64,000 nt of DNA from CAIWHR01 sp963788185 (lineage in GTDB: Bacteria; Pseudomonadota; Gammaproteobacteria; Burkholderiales; Casimicrobiaceae), in assembly GCA_963788185.1 (NCBI GenBank), contig CAWBGE010000017.1:186001-250000 (forward strand), in the 5' to 3' direction. This document shows, piece after piece, positions 44,583 through 52,576 of the stretch. How positions within the stretch are numbered: the stretch's first letter is position 1; each line of letters opens with the position of its first letter. The position numbers were made by a program, and so were the translations under genes. The notes beneath the pieces are model-generated. The model worked only from the letters and a program-made list of their open reading frames with translations. It had not been told where the DNA came from and did not search any database.

Positions 44583-46253
44583 TCAGTTTGATCGGCCGCA
44601 AACGGTCGCGGTCGCGTTTCCGGAAAACGTCACCACCAGGAAGACGGCTTTGCCGCTCGCTTCGTCGTAGGCTTTCACCGAGCGCTCGTCGACCTGCAAC
44701 TCGCGGCGCCACTGCGCGATGCGGGCAGGCCAATCTCCGTTCACAAGCGCAACCGCCACGTCGCGCCCGCTGCAGATCATCTCCCGACCCAGGGCGAAGT
44801 CTTCGTCAGTCGCCATACCAATGGTTCCCGTTGTCAGAAATGCCACCGGGATCGAAAGCCCCCAATCCGCGAGGAAGAGAAACGGCTTCGACGCCATTCC
44901 GTTGAGGTCGCCGGCGAAGCGGTTGATGGCATCCGACATCAGGCCGACACCGCGGGTCTCCTGCAATCGGCGACCTTCGGCCACCTGGCCTTGAACATTG
45001 ATCACCAAGCCTGCAACGGCCACCAAGGCTACCAGCCCATTCCGGACGCGTGTCGACCGCAGTATCGTCGACGCATGCTGCAAGGCGATCGCCAGGCCGG
45101 CATAAAGGAGCGGGAGCACGGTGACATAGTGGTGGCCGCCAAGCCGGTCACCGAACACCAGGGCGACCACGACAAACGACAAGGGCAGCGACAGGATCAC
45201 CCGCAGCGCGGCGATGCCCGTCCTTTGTGCTTCGGCGCCCATCCACAGCGCATAGGGCAGCCCGATGAGCAGGAGCAGCTTGATTGCGCTCCCGGGAACG
45301 CGCTTCCACTCGCCGAACATCATCGAGTGGTGCCAGGCGTTGGAGACGATGCCGTCGACCATTCGCCATGCAAAGGAGAGGCGGTCGGCAAGGGGCAATT
45401 GCGAGGAGAACGCACCCAGTGAGGATTGCTGGTCGCGAAAGAAGTCGACCATGCCGCCCGGTGATCCGGCATGTCGAAGCAGCAATGCATACCCCAGCAG
45501 CAGCGGGGTGGCGCCGAGTACGAAGCCTGCCGCCCACTTCACGCATGCGCGGAGGCGAGGGTCCCCGTGTCCCGCGCCACACCAGACCGCGATGAGCAGG
45601 GCGGGAAGGAAAAAAGCGTGAATGAAATAGCAGCTGACGGCCAGTCCTGCGAGTGTTCCGCTCAACGCCCATCGGTGCTTGCCGTCGGGCGCCGGCGCAA
45701 CGATCAGGGCGATTGCGACCAGCAGCCAGGCGTCGGGGAGCAAGGTGATGTAGCTCTGTGTGCGAAAGGCGTAGGAGAACGACGGGTCCAACGCCAACGC
45801 GACGCACGCGAGTGCTGCCGCAGCGGGATGCACTCGGAGCCGCCGCTGCAGGAAGAAGAGTCCGGCGAGAACGCCGATGGCGAACATCGCGTGGGTGAGA
45901 CGCAGGCCTTCGACCGACGTGCCGAAGAGCCAATAAAACGGCAGCCCCAGCCAGAACGTGTGCGAGCCGTGGTACAGCGCGATCAGCACCGGCGCGCGAT
46001 TGCCCAGCAGGTAGTTTCCCCGCAGCACCCAGGCGACGATGGGTTCGTGCTGCGGGTTGAGAATTTTCGCCACGAGATAGTCCGGATTGACCGCGTCCAT
46101 GTAGACGCCTGGCAGGTCGATGTTCCACGCTGTTATCGCCAGATAGACGACGGCGACAGCGGCGAAATACCACCAGTCCGGTGCGGCGCCGATGCTCGCG
46201 TTCCCCGGCGGGCAGAGGCCGACAGCGCGTTTCGATTTGCATCGATATGCCAT
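44583..46253 (-). CDS. polytopic membrane protein, likely GT-C glycosyltransferase
   Basis: A 556-residue protein with about ten membrane helices and a periplasmic C-terminal domain of about 130 residues. Conserved-looking acidic residues lie in the first loop (WNIDLPGVYMDAVNPDYLV), a position where GT-C enzymes have their catalytic Asp. The loop LYHGSHTFWLGLPFYWLFG follows. It probably uses the lipid-linked sugar made by the neighbouring GT2/GtrA pair, from which it is convergent. The substrate is unknown. Confidence 0.7.
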   Translation of the reverse strand: MAYRCKSKRAVGLCPPGNASIGAAPDWWYFAAVAVVYLAITAWNIDLPGVYMDAVNPDYLVAKILNPQHEPIVAWVLRGNYLLGNRAPVLIALYHGSHTFWLGLPFYWLFGTSVEGLRLTHAMFAIGVLAGLFFLQRRLRVHPAAAALACVALALDPSFSYAFRTQSYITLLPDAWLLVAIALIVAPAPDGKHRWALSGTLAGLAVSCYFIHAFFLPALLIAVWCGAGHGDPRLRACVKWAAGFVLGATPLLLGYALLLRHAGSPGGMVDFFRDQQSSLGAFSSQLPLADRLSFAWRMVDGIVSNAWHHSMMFGEWKRVPGSAIKLLLLIGLPYALWMGAEAQRTGIAALRVILSLPLSFVVVALVFGDRLGGHHYVTVLPLLYAGLAIALQHASTILRSTRVRNGLVALVAVAGLVINVQGQVAEGRRLQETRGVGLMSDAINRFAGDLNGMASKPFLFLADWGLSIPVAFLTTGTIGMATDEDFALGREMICSGRDVAVALVNGDWPARIAQWRRELQVDERSVKAYDEASGKAVFLVVTFSGNATATVCGRSN

Positions 46254-46341
46254 ACCTCGATCCTATCAGCATGCAGGCGTGGGGAAAGATCTGCCGCGAT
46301 GGCGGGATAGTGGTTCAGCTTCTCCGGCTCCTCCCTCCCTC

Positions 46342-46371
46342 TTGCGCGGACGGCGCAAGCACAGTTATAGT
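46342..46371 (+). promoter_or_regulatory. leuA leader promoter
   Basis: -35 TTGCGC (46342-46347), 18-base spacer, -10 TATAGT (46366-46371). The start falls near 46378, at the ATG of the leader peptide. The -35 lies in the inverted repeat CTTGCGC-GGACG-GCGCAAG (46341-46359). Confidence 0.6.
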
Positions 46372-46378
46372 CTGCCGC

Positions 46379-46474
46379 ATGAGCAGCTTCAATCCCTCTG
46401 GCCGCCCCGCGCTTTTCGCGCTGCACCCCCTTGCGGGTGGCCTGCTGCTCCTGCTGCGCCCCGCGCGCAGATAA
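46379..46474 (+). CDS. leuL: leucine-rich leader peptide of leuA
   Basis: A 31-codon frame, MSSFNPSGRPALFALHPLAG then GLLLLLRPARR and TAA. It has eight Leu, five in a row (CTG CTG CTC CTG CTG), and ends 98 bases before leuA. A run of codons for the end product of the operon is the mark of an attenuation leader: ribosome stalling at low Leu-tRNA would change the RNA fold. CTGCGC and GCGCAG around the Leu run and the stop can pair. No T-tract terminator follows, so the control may be translational. The predicted transcription start is at or next to the ATG. Confidence 0.75.
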   Translation: MSSFNPSGRPALFALHPLAGGLLLLLRPARR

Positions 46475-46488
46475 ATCATTCCCCCTTC

Positions 46489-46526
46489 TGCAGTACCCGG
46501 ACCTGTCGGCACGAAGCCGGCGGGGA
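46489..46526 (+). promoter_or_regulatory. conserved leader element upstream of leuA
   Basis: TGCAGTACCCGGACCTGTCG followed after 9 bases by CGGCGGGGA, the same blocks as before ilvI (38168-38203). CGGC-ACGAA-GCCG within it makes a small hairpin, and CCCG can pair with CGGG outside it. It lies between the leader peptide stop and the leuA start. Confidence 0.6.
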
Positions 46527-46572
46527 TTCATCGACGCATCGCGGCGCATCGGGCGCCCACCGGAGAACGGCC

Positions 46573-48114
46573 ATGGAAGACCATCTGATCATTTTCGACA
46601 CGACGCTGCGCGACGGCGAGCAAAGCCCCGGCGCATCGATGACGCGCGAGGAAAAGCTTCGCATCGCCAAGCTGCTGGAGCGGCTGCGCGTCGACGTCAT
46701 CGAGGCGGGGTTCCCGGCCTCGTCGAACGGCGACTGGGAAGCCGTTCACGCGATTGCGAAGACGATCAAGGACAGCACGGTCTGCGGACTTGCGCGCGCC
46801 AACGAGAACGACATCGTGCGCTGCGGCGAGGCGGTCAAGCCGGCGGCTTCCGGGCGCATCCACACCTTCATCGCCAGCTCGCCGATCCACATGCAGATGA
46901 AGCTGCGCATGTCGCCGGACGACGTGCTCGCACAGGCGGTGAAGGCGATCGGATGGGCGCGAAAGTTCACCGACAACGTCGAGTTCTCGCCCGAGGACGC
47001 GGGGCGCTCGGAGCCCGACTTTCTGTGTCGCCTGCTCGAGGCGGTGATCGCCGCCGGCGCCACGACGGTGAACATCCCGGACACGGTCGGTTACACGATG
47101 CCGTGGCAGTTCGGTGGCCTGATCAAGACGCTGCGGGAGCGGGTGCCGAACGCGGACAAGGCGGTGTGGTCGGTCCATTGCCACAACGATCTCGGGCTTG
47201 CCGTGGCCAATTCGCTGGCGGCGGTGATGAACGGCGCGCGCCAGGTCGAATGCACGATCAACGGCCTGGGCGAGCGTGCGGGCAACGCCTCGCTCGAGGA
47301 AATCGTCATGGCGGTGCGCACGCGCAAGGACGTGTTCCCGTGCACGACGCGGCTCGACGCAACGCAGATCGTGCCCGCGTCGAAGCTCGTCTCCAGCATC
47401 ACCGGTTTTCCGGTGCAGCCCAACAAGGCGATCGTCGGCGCCAACGCCTTCGCCCACGAGTCGGGCATCCACCAGGACGGCGTTCTCAAGCACCGCGAGA
47501 CCTACGAGATCATGCGTGCCGAGGATGTGGGCTGGCACGCGAACAAGCTGTCGCTGGGCAAGCTCTCGGGCCGCAACGCGTTCAAGACGCGGCTGGCCGA
47601 GCTCGGCATCGAACTCTCGAGCGACGACGCGGTAAACGTCGCCTTCGCCAAGTTCAAGGAACTCGCCGACAAGAAGGGTCAGGTCTTCGACGAGGATCTG
47701 CAGGCGCTGGTTTCCGACGACGCCCTCACCCCCGAGCAGGAGCACTACCGCCTGCTGACGCTCAAGGTGGTGTCGGAAACCGGCGAAGTGCCTCTGGCGG
47801 AACTGGCGCTTGCCGCCGGTGATTCGGAGCTGCGCGCCACCGCCAGCGGCGACGGTCCCGTCGACGCGGTCTTCAAGGGTATCGAGCAGGTCGCGGCGTC
47901 GGGCGCGAAACTGCTGTTGTTCTCGGTGAACGCCATCACCACCGGCACCGATGCGCAGGGCGAGGTGACGGTGCGCCTCGAACGCGACGGACGCATCGTC
48001 AACGGCAACGGTGCCGACACCGACATCATCGTCGCCTCTGCGAAGGCCTACCTCAATGCGCTCAACAAGCTGCAGTCGAAGCTGGAACGGCTGAATCCGC
48101 AGCTCGCTGCCTGA
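46573..48114 (+). CDS. leuA: 2-isopropylmalate synthase
   Basis: A 513-residue enzyme that condenses acetyl-CoA with 2-ketoisovalerate in the first step of leucine synthesis. The start MEDHLIIFDTTLRDGEQSPG is canonical, preceded by GGAGAACGG. Metal ligands are in DTTLRDGEQ and VHCHNDLGLAVAN; the GERAGNASLEEIVM signature is present. The C-terminal Leu-binding regulatory domain spans about residues 390-510 and ends LNKLQSKLERL. Expression is probably controlled by the upstream leader peptide and conserved RNA element. Confidence 0.97.
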   Translation: MEDHLIIFDTTLRDGEQSPGASMTREEKLRIAKLLERLRVDVIEAGFPASSNGDWEAVHAIAKTIKDSTVCGLARANENDIVRCGEAVKPAASGRIHTFIASSPIHMQMKLRMSPDDVLAQAVKAIGWARKFTDNVEFSPEDAGRSEPDFLCRLLEAVIAAGATTVNIPDTVGYTMPWQFGGLIKTLRERVPNADKAVWSVHCHNDLGLAVANSLAAVMNGARQVECTINGLGERAGNASLEEIVMAVRTRKDVFPCTTRLDATQIVPASKLVSSITGFPVQPNKAIVGANAFAHESGIHQDGVLKHRETYEIMRAEDVGWHANKLSLGKLSGRNAFKTRLAELGIELSSDDAVNVAFAKFKELADKKGQVFDEDLQALVSDDALTPEQEHYRLLTLKVVSETGEVPLAELALAAGDSELRATASGDGPVDAVFKGIEQVAASGAKLLLFSVNAITTGTDAQGEVTVRLERDGRIVNGNGADTDIIVASAKAYLNALNKLQSKLERLNPQLAA

Positions 48115-48176
48115 CCGGAGGGTCGCCGACGATCGTTCGGGGTTGGCAAAATGCTCGCAAACGGGTTGTAAACCAA

Positions 48177-48200
48177 CGGGCCCGCGGAGACGCGGGCCCG
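48177..48200 (-). terminator. strong GC hairpin between convergent genes
   Basis: CGGGCCCGCG-GAGA-CGCGGGCCCG: ten perfect base pairs around a GNRA-like loop. On the minus strand it is followed by TTGGTTT, so it may end the Cys-motif gene; on the plus strand no T tract follows leuA. It may stop both transcripts. Confidence 0.6.
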
Positions 48201-48321
48201 ATGGGTGCCAAGCTGATTGGCGTCTTGTCGAGACCGACGCCGATGTCGGGTTCGCACGCTCGCGCTATTGGCGCCGGCTGCTGAGTGCAAGGTGCGTAAT
48301 CTCCACGACATCCGCTGCCTC

Positions 48322-48375
48322 GTTGCACTGGTTGCCGGTGGCGTCCATTCCGCCGTCGGGGCCGCCCGAGCATTG
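48322..48375 (-). repeat. Cys-motif repeat, copy 2
   Basis: Encodes QCSGGPDGGMDATGNQCN. The DNA is nearly identical to 48620-48676, differing mainly at third codon positions, so the duplication is recent or under strong selection. Confidence 0.85.
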
Positions 48376-48619
48376 CGATGCCGAGGCGACCTCGATTCGC
48401 GAGATCGAAGCCGGCGCACGGGCGGCCACCTTTCCGCCTTCTTCCCGACCGATTGGCGCCACGGCGACGGCCGGCTTCGATGCTTCGTCCGGCATCGTCG
48501 CCGAGACGAACCGCGGGCAGCACTGCCGGGACCGACCGTTGAACGCCCCCCATCGTAGAGGCTTGTGCGAGCGGTGCGACCCACGATGCCGTCGTGTAGT
48601 TGGCGACATCGGTCGGCGT

Positions 48620-48676
48620 GCTGCATTGGTTGCCGGTGGCGTCCATTCCACCATCGGGGCCGCCCGAACAGTTCTG
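48620..48676 (-). repeat. Cys-motif repeat, copy 1
   Basis: Encodes QNCSGGPDGGMDATGNQCS directly after the signal peptide. It is the partner of the copy at 48322-48375. Confidence 0.85.
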
Positions 48677-48739
48677 CGCGTGCAGGCTTCCAGCAGCCGT
48701 GAGGGCTACGACAAGACAGATCGTTCGACCGATGTTCAT

Positions 48740-49164
48740 GTGAACTCCTTCGGGGGACATGGCCGTTGCGGCCGCCAAGCGGCCCTACCGATCGGCGGCG
48801 ACGTCCCCAATCTGGGCGGACACGCCGCCATCCTCAAGGTGCGCGCGACGAAACCGGGAAACGGCAGGACGAAACCGGAAAAGGCGGGGATACCGCGGTG
48901 AAACGCGGCCACGTGGCGGACGTCGGGGAAGTCGGTTCCTCCGTTTGGGATCGAACGTCGAACCGCCCTCGCGAACTGCAACGAGCGTCGACGGGTTCGA
49001 CCAGTACCTCGCCTGGTAGCCAATGTACTCGTCGGCACGATTGGATCGTGCCAGGACGAGTCTTCGCTCAAAGTTCTTCGAAAGCGGTCCATATGCGCAC
49101 GGCACCTCTGATAGACTTCGCCGACGGATAGTCCCGCAAAACATGTCAAGGTGATCGTTCGCTC
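48740..49164. other. non-coding region upstream of the Fe-S gene pair
   Basis: No reading frame here has a convincing start, domain or composition. It contains the 5' leader of the Cys-motif gene, a tandem repeat of GACGAAACCGG units (48847-48885, 19 and 18 bases, 2-base spacer), an ACCAG/CTGGT inverted repeat (49000-49017), and a long hairpin (49028-49060). TAGACT at about 49105-49110 could be a weak -10 for the Fe-S genes. Confidence 0.5.
49028..49060 (+). promoter_or_regulatory. 14-bp hairpin or operator
   Basis: CTCGTCGGCACGAT, a TGG loop, then ATCGTGCC, two unpaired bases (AG) and GACGAG: a 14-bp stem with one bulge. It lies 105 bases before the Fe-S gene start. No T tract follows, so it is not a simple terminator. 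Confidence 0.5.
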
Positions 49165-50013
49165 ATGTTGATTGATCCAGAAAAGTGCGTGGCTTGCGCC
49201 AACTGCGTCCCCGTCTGCCCGATGGGCGCCATCTACATCGACCGCGCGATCAACCGGGCGACCATCAACCGCGATGAATGCGTCGAGTGCGGCGCCTGCT
49301 CGCGGATGAGCAGCGAGCACCTGAACCCGACGATGGTCCGGACCATTCGCAATCTGTCGAAGATCTTGCGTACTCGTTTCGAACCCGAACCGGATGTCTG
49401 CCCCACCACCGCCTTCGTGGTCGATGAGTTGGAGTGGCCCCGCATCGCTCGGCGCGTCTTCAGCGACCCCCTGGTCGAACACAAGTCGACGGGCATTCAA
49501 GGTCGCGGCACGGAGGAGGTCAAGACCAACGACGTGGCGCACCGCGTCGCTGTCGGGGAGGTGGGCTATGTCATCGAGCTTGGGCGCCCGGGCTTCGGAG
49601 TCCGCTTTCACCAGATCCAGTCGATGACGATGGCGCTGGCCGGGCTGGGTGTCAGGTTCGAGGCCAAGAATCCGATCTCACACCTCATGACCGACCCGTC
49701 CACAGGAGCGCTGAAGGATGATCTGCTCAACGAGAAGATCCTCTCGGCGATCATTGAAATCACCACGACGACCGACATGGTGTCTACGGTCCTCGATACC
49801 GTGAAGCGCGTGGCGCGGCAGATCGACACCGTGATCGCGATTGGCGTGTCGACTCGCTGCGACGACAACGGCGAGGATCCCGTGCTGGCTCCTCTGCTCG
49901 ACAGCCTGGGCTACGCCCCGGCCCGCGCCAAGACAAACATGGGGTTGGGTCGCGTCACGAACATTCAGGCGAAGGAGGCCGCTGGTGACCAACACACTGC
50001 ATCGGTACGGTAA
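49165..50013 (+). CDS. ferredoxin-like protein with split second Fe-S motif
   Basis: A 282-residue protein. The first [4Fe-4S] motif is C8-x2-C11-x2-C14-x3-C18 in CVACANCVPVCPMGAIY. The second begins C39-x2-C42-x2-C45 (ECVECGACSR), but its expected fourth Cys is displaced to Cys79 (DVCPTTAF) by a 33-residue insertion containing NPTMVRTIRNLSKILR. The C-terminal 190 residues are a separate domain with VGEVGYVIELGRPGFGVRF and LLNEKILSAIIEITTTTDM. I do not recognise it. It overlaps the next gene by 29 bases and must act with it, perhaps as an electron carrier or Fe-S sensor. Confidence 0.75.
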   Translation: MLIDPEKCVACANCVPVCPMGAIYIDRAINRATINRDECVECGACSRMSSEHLNPTMVRTIRNLSKILRTRFEPEPDVCPTTAFVVDELEWPRIARRVFSDPLVEHKSTGIQGRGTEEVKTNDVAHRVAVGEVGYVIELGRPGFGVRFHQIQSMTMALAGLGVRFEAKNPISHLMTDPSTGALKDDLLNEKILSAIIEITTTTDMVSTVLDTVKRVARQIDTVIAIGVSTRCDDNGEDPVLAPLLDSLGYAPARAKTNMGLGRVTNIQAKEAAGDQHTASVR

Positions 50014-50659
50014 CGCCGAAAGCTTTCAGGACGATTACATCATCTTCGCGATTCCCTGCAAGGGGAAGAACGACGAGGGCGCCCTCGAGAAGCTCAAGAC
50101 CTTCCTGCGCATTTGCGCGAAACATGTCCCCGCCAACATGGGGAACTCGTTCTTCGGCAGTTACAAGCCGAGCAGCGAACTGGACCCGCTCGTGCACTGG
50201 TCGCGGGATGCAAATCGGGACTACGAGAGCGTGATCAACGCCGTGGCAAAGGTAGGCACGGTCTCGGCGGTCTTTGATTCGCAGCCTCACGCCGAAGCTT
50301 GTCTGGCCGAGCTCAAGGCGGCCGACCTCGGCCTCTCGATCAACATGAGCACCTCGGTGCAGGGTGCGAAGGCCGCCGCCGAGCACTGCGGGATCCATCG
50401 CCACAGCGTCGAGTATTCGCTCGGGTTCACCGATGTTCATGACCACCTGCCCAACAGCCAGGTGCTCGAGCTGTCGACGATGTGCGGACATGGCATGGTG
50501 TCATTCAACTTCGCCCGCAAGATGCTCGACATGGTGCGCGAAGGCCGACGTACGCCCGATCAGGTGGTTACGACGCTGGCGCGGTTCTGCCCCTGCGGGG
50601 TATTCAACCCGGCGCGCGCCAAGCGACTTCTGGAGAACGCGCGCGATCACTCGGCCTGA
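49985..50659 (+). CDS. Cys-rich protein of unknown function, Fe-S pair partner
   Basis: A 224-residue protein with GTG start at 49985, inside the upstream gene. It has seven Cys: 25, 44, 106, 135, 167, 202 and 204. The C-terminal part is the most motif-like: TMCGHGMVSFNFARKMLDMV, then RRTPDQVVTTLARFCPCG and VFNPARAKRLLE. A Cys-GHG and CPCG-FNP-RA arrangement suggests a metal or Fe-S site. No signal peptide or membrane helix. It is translationally coupled to the ferredoxin-like gene; the downstream catabolic genes start 126 bases later on the same strand. Confidence 0.7.
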   Translation: MTNTLHRYGNAESFQDDYIIFAIPCKGKNDEGALEKLKTFLRICAKHVPANMGNSFFGSYKPSSELDPLVHWSRDANRDYESVINAVAKVGTVSAVFDSQPHAEACLAELKAADLGLSINMSTSVQGAKAAAEHCGIHRHSVEYSLGFTDVHDHLPNSQVLELSTMCGHGMVSFNFARKMLDMVREGRRTPDQVVTTLARFCPCGVFNPARAKRLLENARDHSA

Positions 50660-50785
50660 GCACGGTGAGCCGGATGGGCGTTGAACACGGTGCCACGGAA
50701 CCCAGTGGCTTGCCGGTACGGGTGGCGACGTGGGGCAGCGCCACATCCGGGGTATCGAACCGATCCTGAGGCAGGACGCAACGAA

Positions 50786-51682
50786 ATGGCGACAGACTTC
50801 CCGATCGTCGATGCGCACCAGCACTTCTGGGACATCGACCGGAACTATCACCCGTGGCTGCGCGACGAGCCGCCCGTTGCCTTTCGTTACGGCGACTATC
50901 GCGCCCTGCGGAAACGCTACCTTCCAGGCGATTACTTCGCCGACGTCGGCTCGCACCACGTCGTCAAGACCGTCTATGTCGAGACCGAATGGGACCCGGC
51001 CGATCCCATCGGTGAGTCGCGCTACGTCGCAGGCTTGCGGCGCGAGACGGGCTTCCCTACGGTCATGGTGGCGCAGGCCTGGCTCGACGCCGATGATTGC
51101 CCCGCCGTGCTCGAGCAACAGGCCGCGTTCGACTTCGTGCGCAGTGTGCGTCACAAGCCGAGGGCGAACCCTTCGCCTCGCGACGCGGCACCCGGCGGCA
51201 TGAACGATCCGAAATGGCGCGCCGGCTTCGCCCGGCTTGCGCCGCTGGGCTTGCGTTTCGACCTGCAAACGCCCTGGTGGCATCTCGCCGACGCCGCGCG
51301 CCTTGCGCGCGACTTCCCGGACACGCCGATCATTCTCAATCACACGGGACTCCCGAGCGATCGGAGCGCCGCGGCGCTCGCCGGCTGGCAGCACGCACTG
51401 ACTGCGTTTGCCGCATGTCCGAACGCCATGATCAAGATCTCGGGTTTGGGCCAACCGGGTCAGCCCTGGACCGTTGCCGCGAACCGGGAGATCGTTCTGG
51501 CGGCAATCGCGGCGTTCGGCGTCGAGCGCGCGATGTTCGCAAGCAATTTTCCGGTCGACAGCCTGTGCGCCACGTTCGATACGATTTTCACCGGCTTTCG
51601 CACGATGGTTTCGGACTTCTCTGTGTCGGAACAACGCGCGCTGTTCCACGACAACGCCCTGCGCATCTACGCCATGGAGTAG
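50786..51682 (+). CDS. amidohydrolase-family lactonase-like hydrolase
   Basis: A 298-residue TIM-barrel metal enzyme of the amidohydrolase_2 group. The HxH metal motif is IVDAHQHFWD near residue 10. Later ligands are in IILNHTGLP and FASNFPVDSL (the C-terminal Asp). Relatives open sugar lactones (fuconolactone, galactonolactone) or 2-pyrone-4,6-dicarboxylate. The next gene starts 4 bases downstream and encodes an oxidoreductase, which fits the conversion of a lactone to an acid and further oxidation or reduction. The exact substrate is not known. Confidence 0.82.
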   Translation: MATDFPIVDAHQHFWDIDRNYHPWLRDEPPVAFRYGDYRALRKRYLPGDYFADVGSHHVVKTVYVETEWDPADPIGESRYVAGLRRETGFPTVMVAQAWLDADDCPAVLEQQAAFDFVRSVRHKPRANPSPRDAAPGGMNDPKWRAGFARLAPLGLRFDLQTPWWHLADAARLARDFPDTPIILNHTGLPSDRSAAALAGWQHALTAFAACPNAMIKISGLGQPGQPWTVAANREIVLAAIAAFGVERAMFASNFPVDSLCATFDTIFTGFRTMVSDFSVSEQRALFHDNALRIYAME

Positions 51683-51685
51683 AAG

Positions 51686-52570
51686 ATGGAAAAGCTTCGG
51701 ATCGGCTATGTTGGCATCGGACTGATGGGCCTGCCCATGACGCGTCGTCTGCTCGAGCGCGGTTATGCGGTCAAGGTCTGCGACCTCGCAAAGGCGCGCA
51801 CCGACGCGGCACGCGCGGCGGGTGCCGCGGTGGTTGCGACGCCGGCGGAAGTCGCCAGCGACACCGACCTCGTCCTGCTCAACTTGCCGACCACGGATGC
51901 GGTCGCCCAAGTGGCATTCGGCGAGCACGGCGTCGCGACCGCGCTGCGGCCACCGCAGCTCCTGGTCGATTTCTCGACGGTCAAGGTCGACAAGGGGCGC
52001 GCATTCGCCTCGAAGCTGCGCGAAGAGACCGGTTGCGGCTGGATCGACGCGCCCGTTTCCGGAGGACCTCCGGCCTGTGCCGCCGGGACGCTGACCGTCA
52101 TGGCCGGCGGCGACGCGACGGAAATCGAACGCGTACGGCCGTTGATGGCGGACATTGCCGGCCAGTTCACGTGGATGGGCCCGTCGGGCGCCGGTTCGAC
52201 CGCCAAGATGATCAACCAGTTGATCGTCGGCTGCGCGCACGCGGTGATGGCCGAGGCCGTCGTTCTCGCCGAAGCCGCGGGCATTGATGCGGCACGCATC
52301 CCTGAATGCCTGGCGGGCGGCTACGCCGACAGCGCCATGCTGCAGAAGCTCTATCCGCGCATCGTCAAGCGCGACTTCGCCCCGCAGGGCTACGCGCGGC
52401 AGCTGCTCAAGGATCTGGAAATGCTCAGCGAGTTCGCTGCCGGACTCAAGGCGCCGCTGCCGATGTCCGGCCAGGCATTGTCACTGTACCGGATGCTGAT
52501 CCGGCAGGGGTACGCGGAGCTGGACACCGCCGCAATCTTCAAGCTCTACGAACCGGCGGTTCCGCACTGA
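51686..52570 (+). CDS. beta-hydroxyacid dehydrogenase family oxidoreductase
   Basis: A 294-residue NAD(P)-dependent enzyme of the 3-hydroxyisobutyrate and tartronate semialdehyde reductase group. The cofactor loop is GYVGIGLMGLPMTRRL, the substrate loop DAPVSGGPPACAAGTL, and the catalytic Lys is in GAGSTAKMINQLIVG. The C-terminal all-helical domain is complete. It follows the hydrolase by 4 bases. Family members act on C3-C6 hydroxy acids; the context suggests sugar-acid catabolism. Confidence 0.88.
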   Translation: MEKLRIGYVGIGLMGLPMTRRLLERGYAVKVCDLAKARTDAARAAGAAVVATPAEVASDTDLVLLNLPTTDAVAQVAFGEHGVATALRPPQLLVDFSTVKVDKGRAFASKLREETGCGWIDAPVSGGPPACAAGTLTVMAGGDATEIERVRPLMADIAGQFTWMGPSGAGSTAKMINQLIVGCAHAVMAEAVVLAEAAGIDAARIPECLAGGYADSAMLQKLYPRIVKRDFAPQGYARQLLKDLEMLSEFAAGLKAPLPMSGQALSLYRMLIRQGYAELDTAAIFKLYEPAVPH

Positions 52571-52576
52571 TCGCGC

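Larger units (their letters stand above)
48265..48739 (-). pseudogene. secreted protein with duplicated Cys-bounded motif, frameshifted
   Basis: ATG 48739 has a strong AAGGAG upstream and opens a signal peptide (NIGRTICLVVALTAAGSLHA). Right after cleavage comes CSGGPDGGMDATGNQC. The frame is lost at the six-C run 48546-48551 (six G on the coding strand): removing one base joins it to a second frame that ends at TAG 48265. That frame carries the same CSGGPDGGMDATGNQC near its C-terminus, so the repaired protein is about 157 residues with one copy at each end. Both copies have Cys-x14-Cys with Gly, Asp, Met and Asn at fixed places. I do not recognise a function; it could be a metal-binding, disulfide-loop or modified-peptide precursor. 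Confidence 0.7.
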
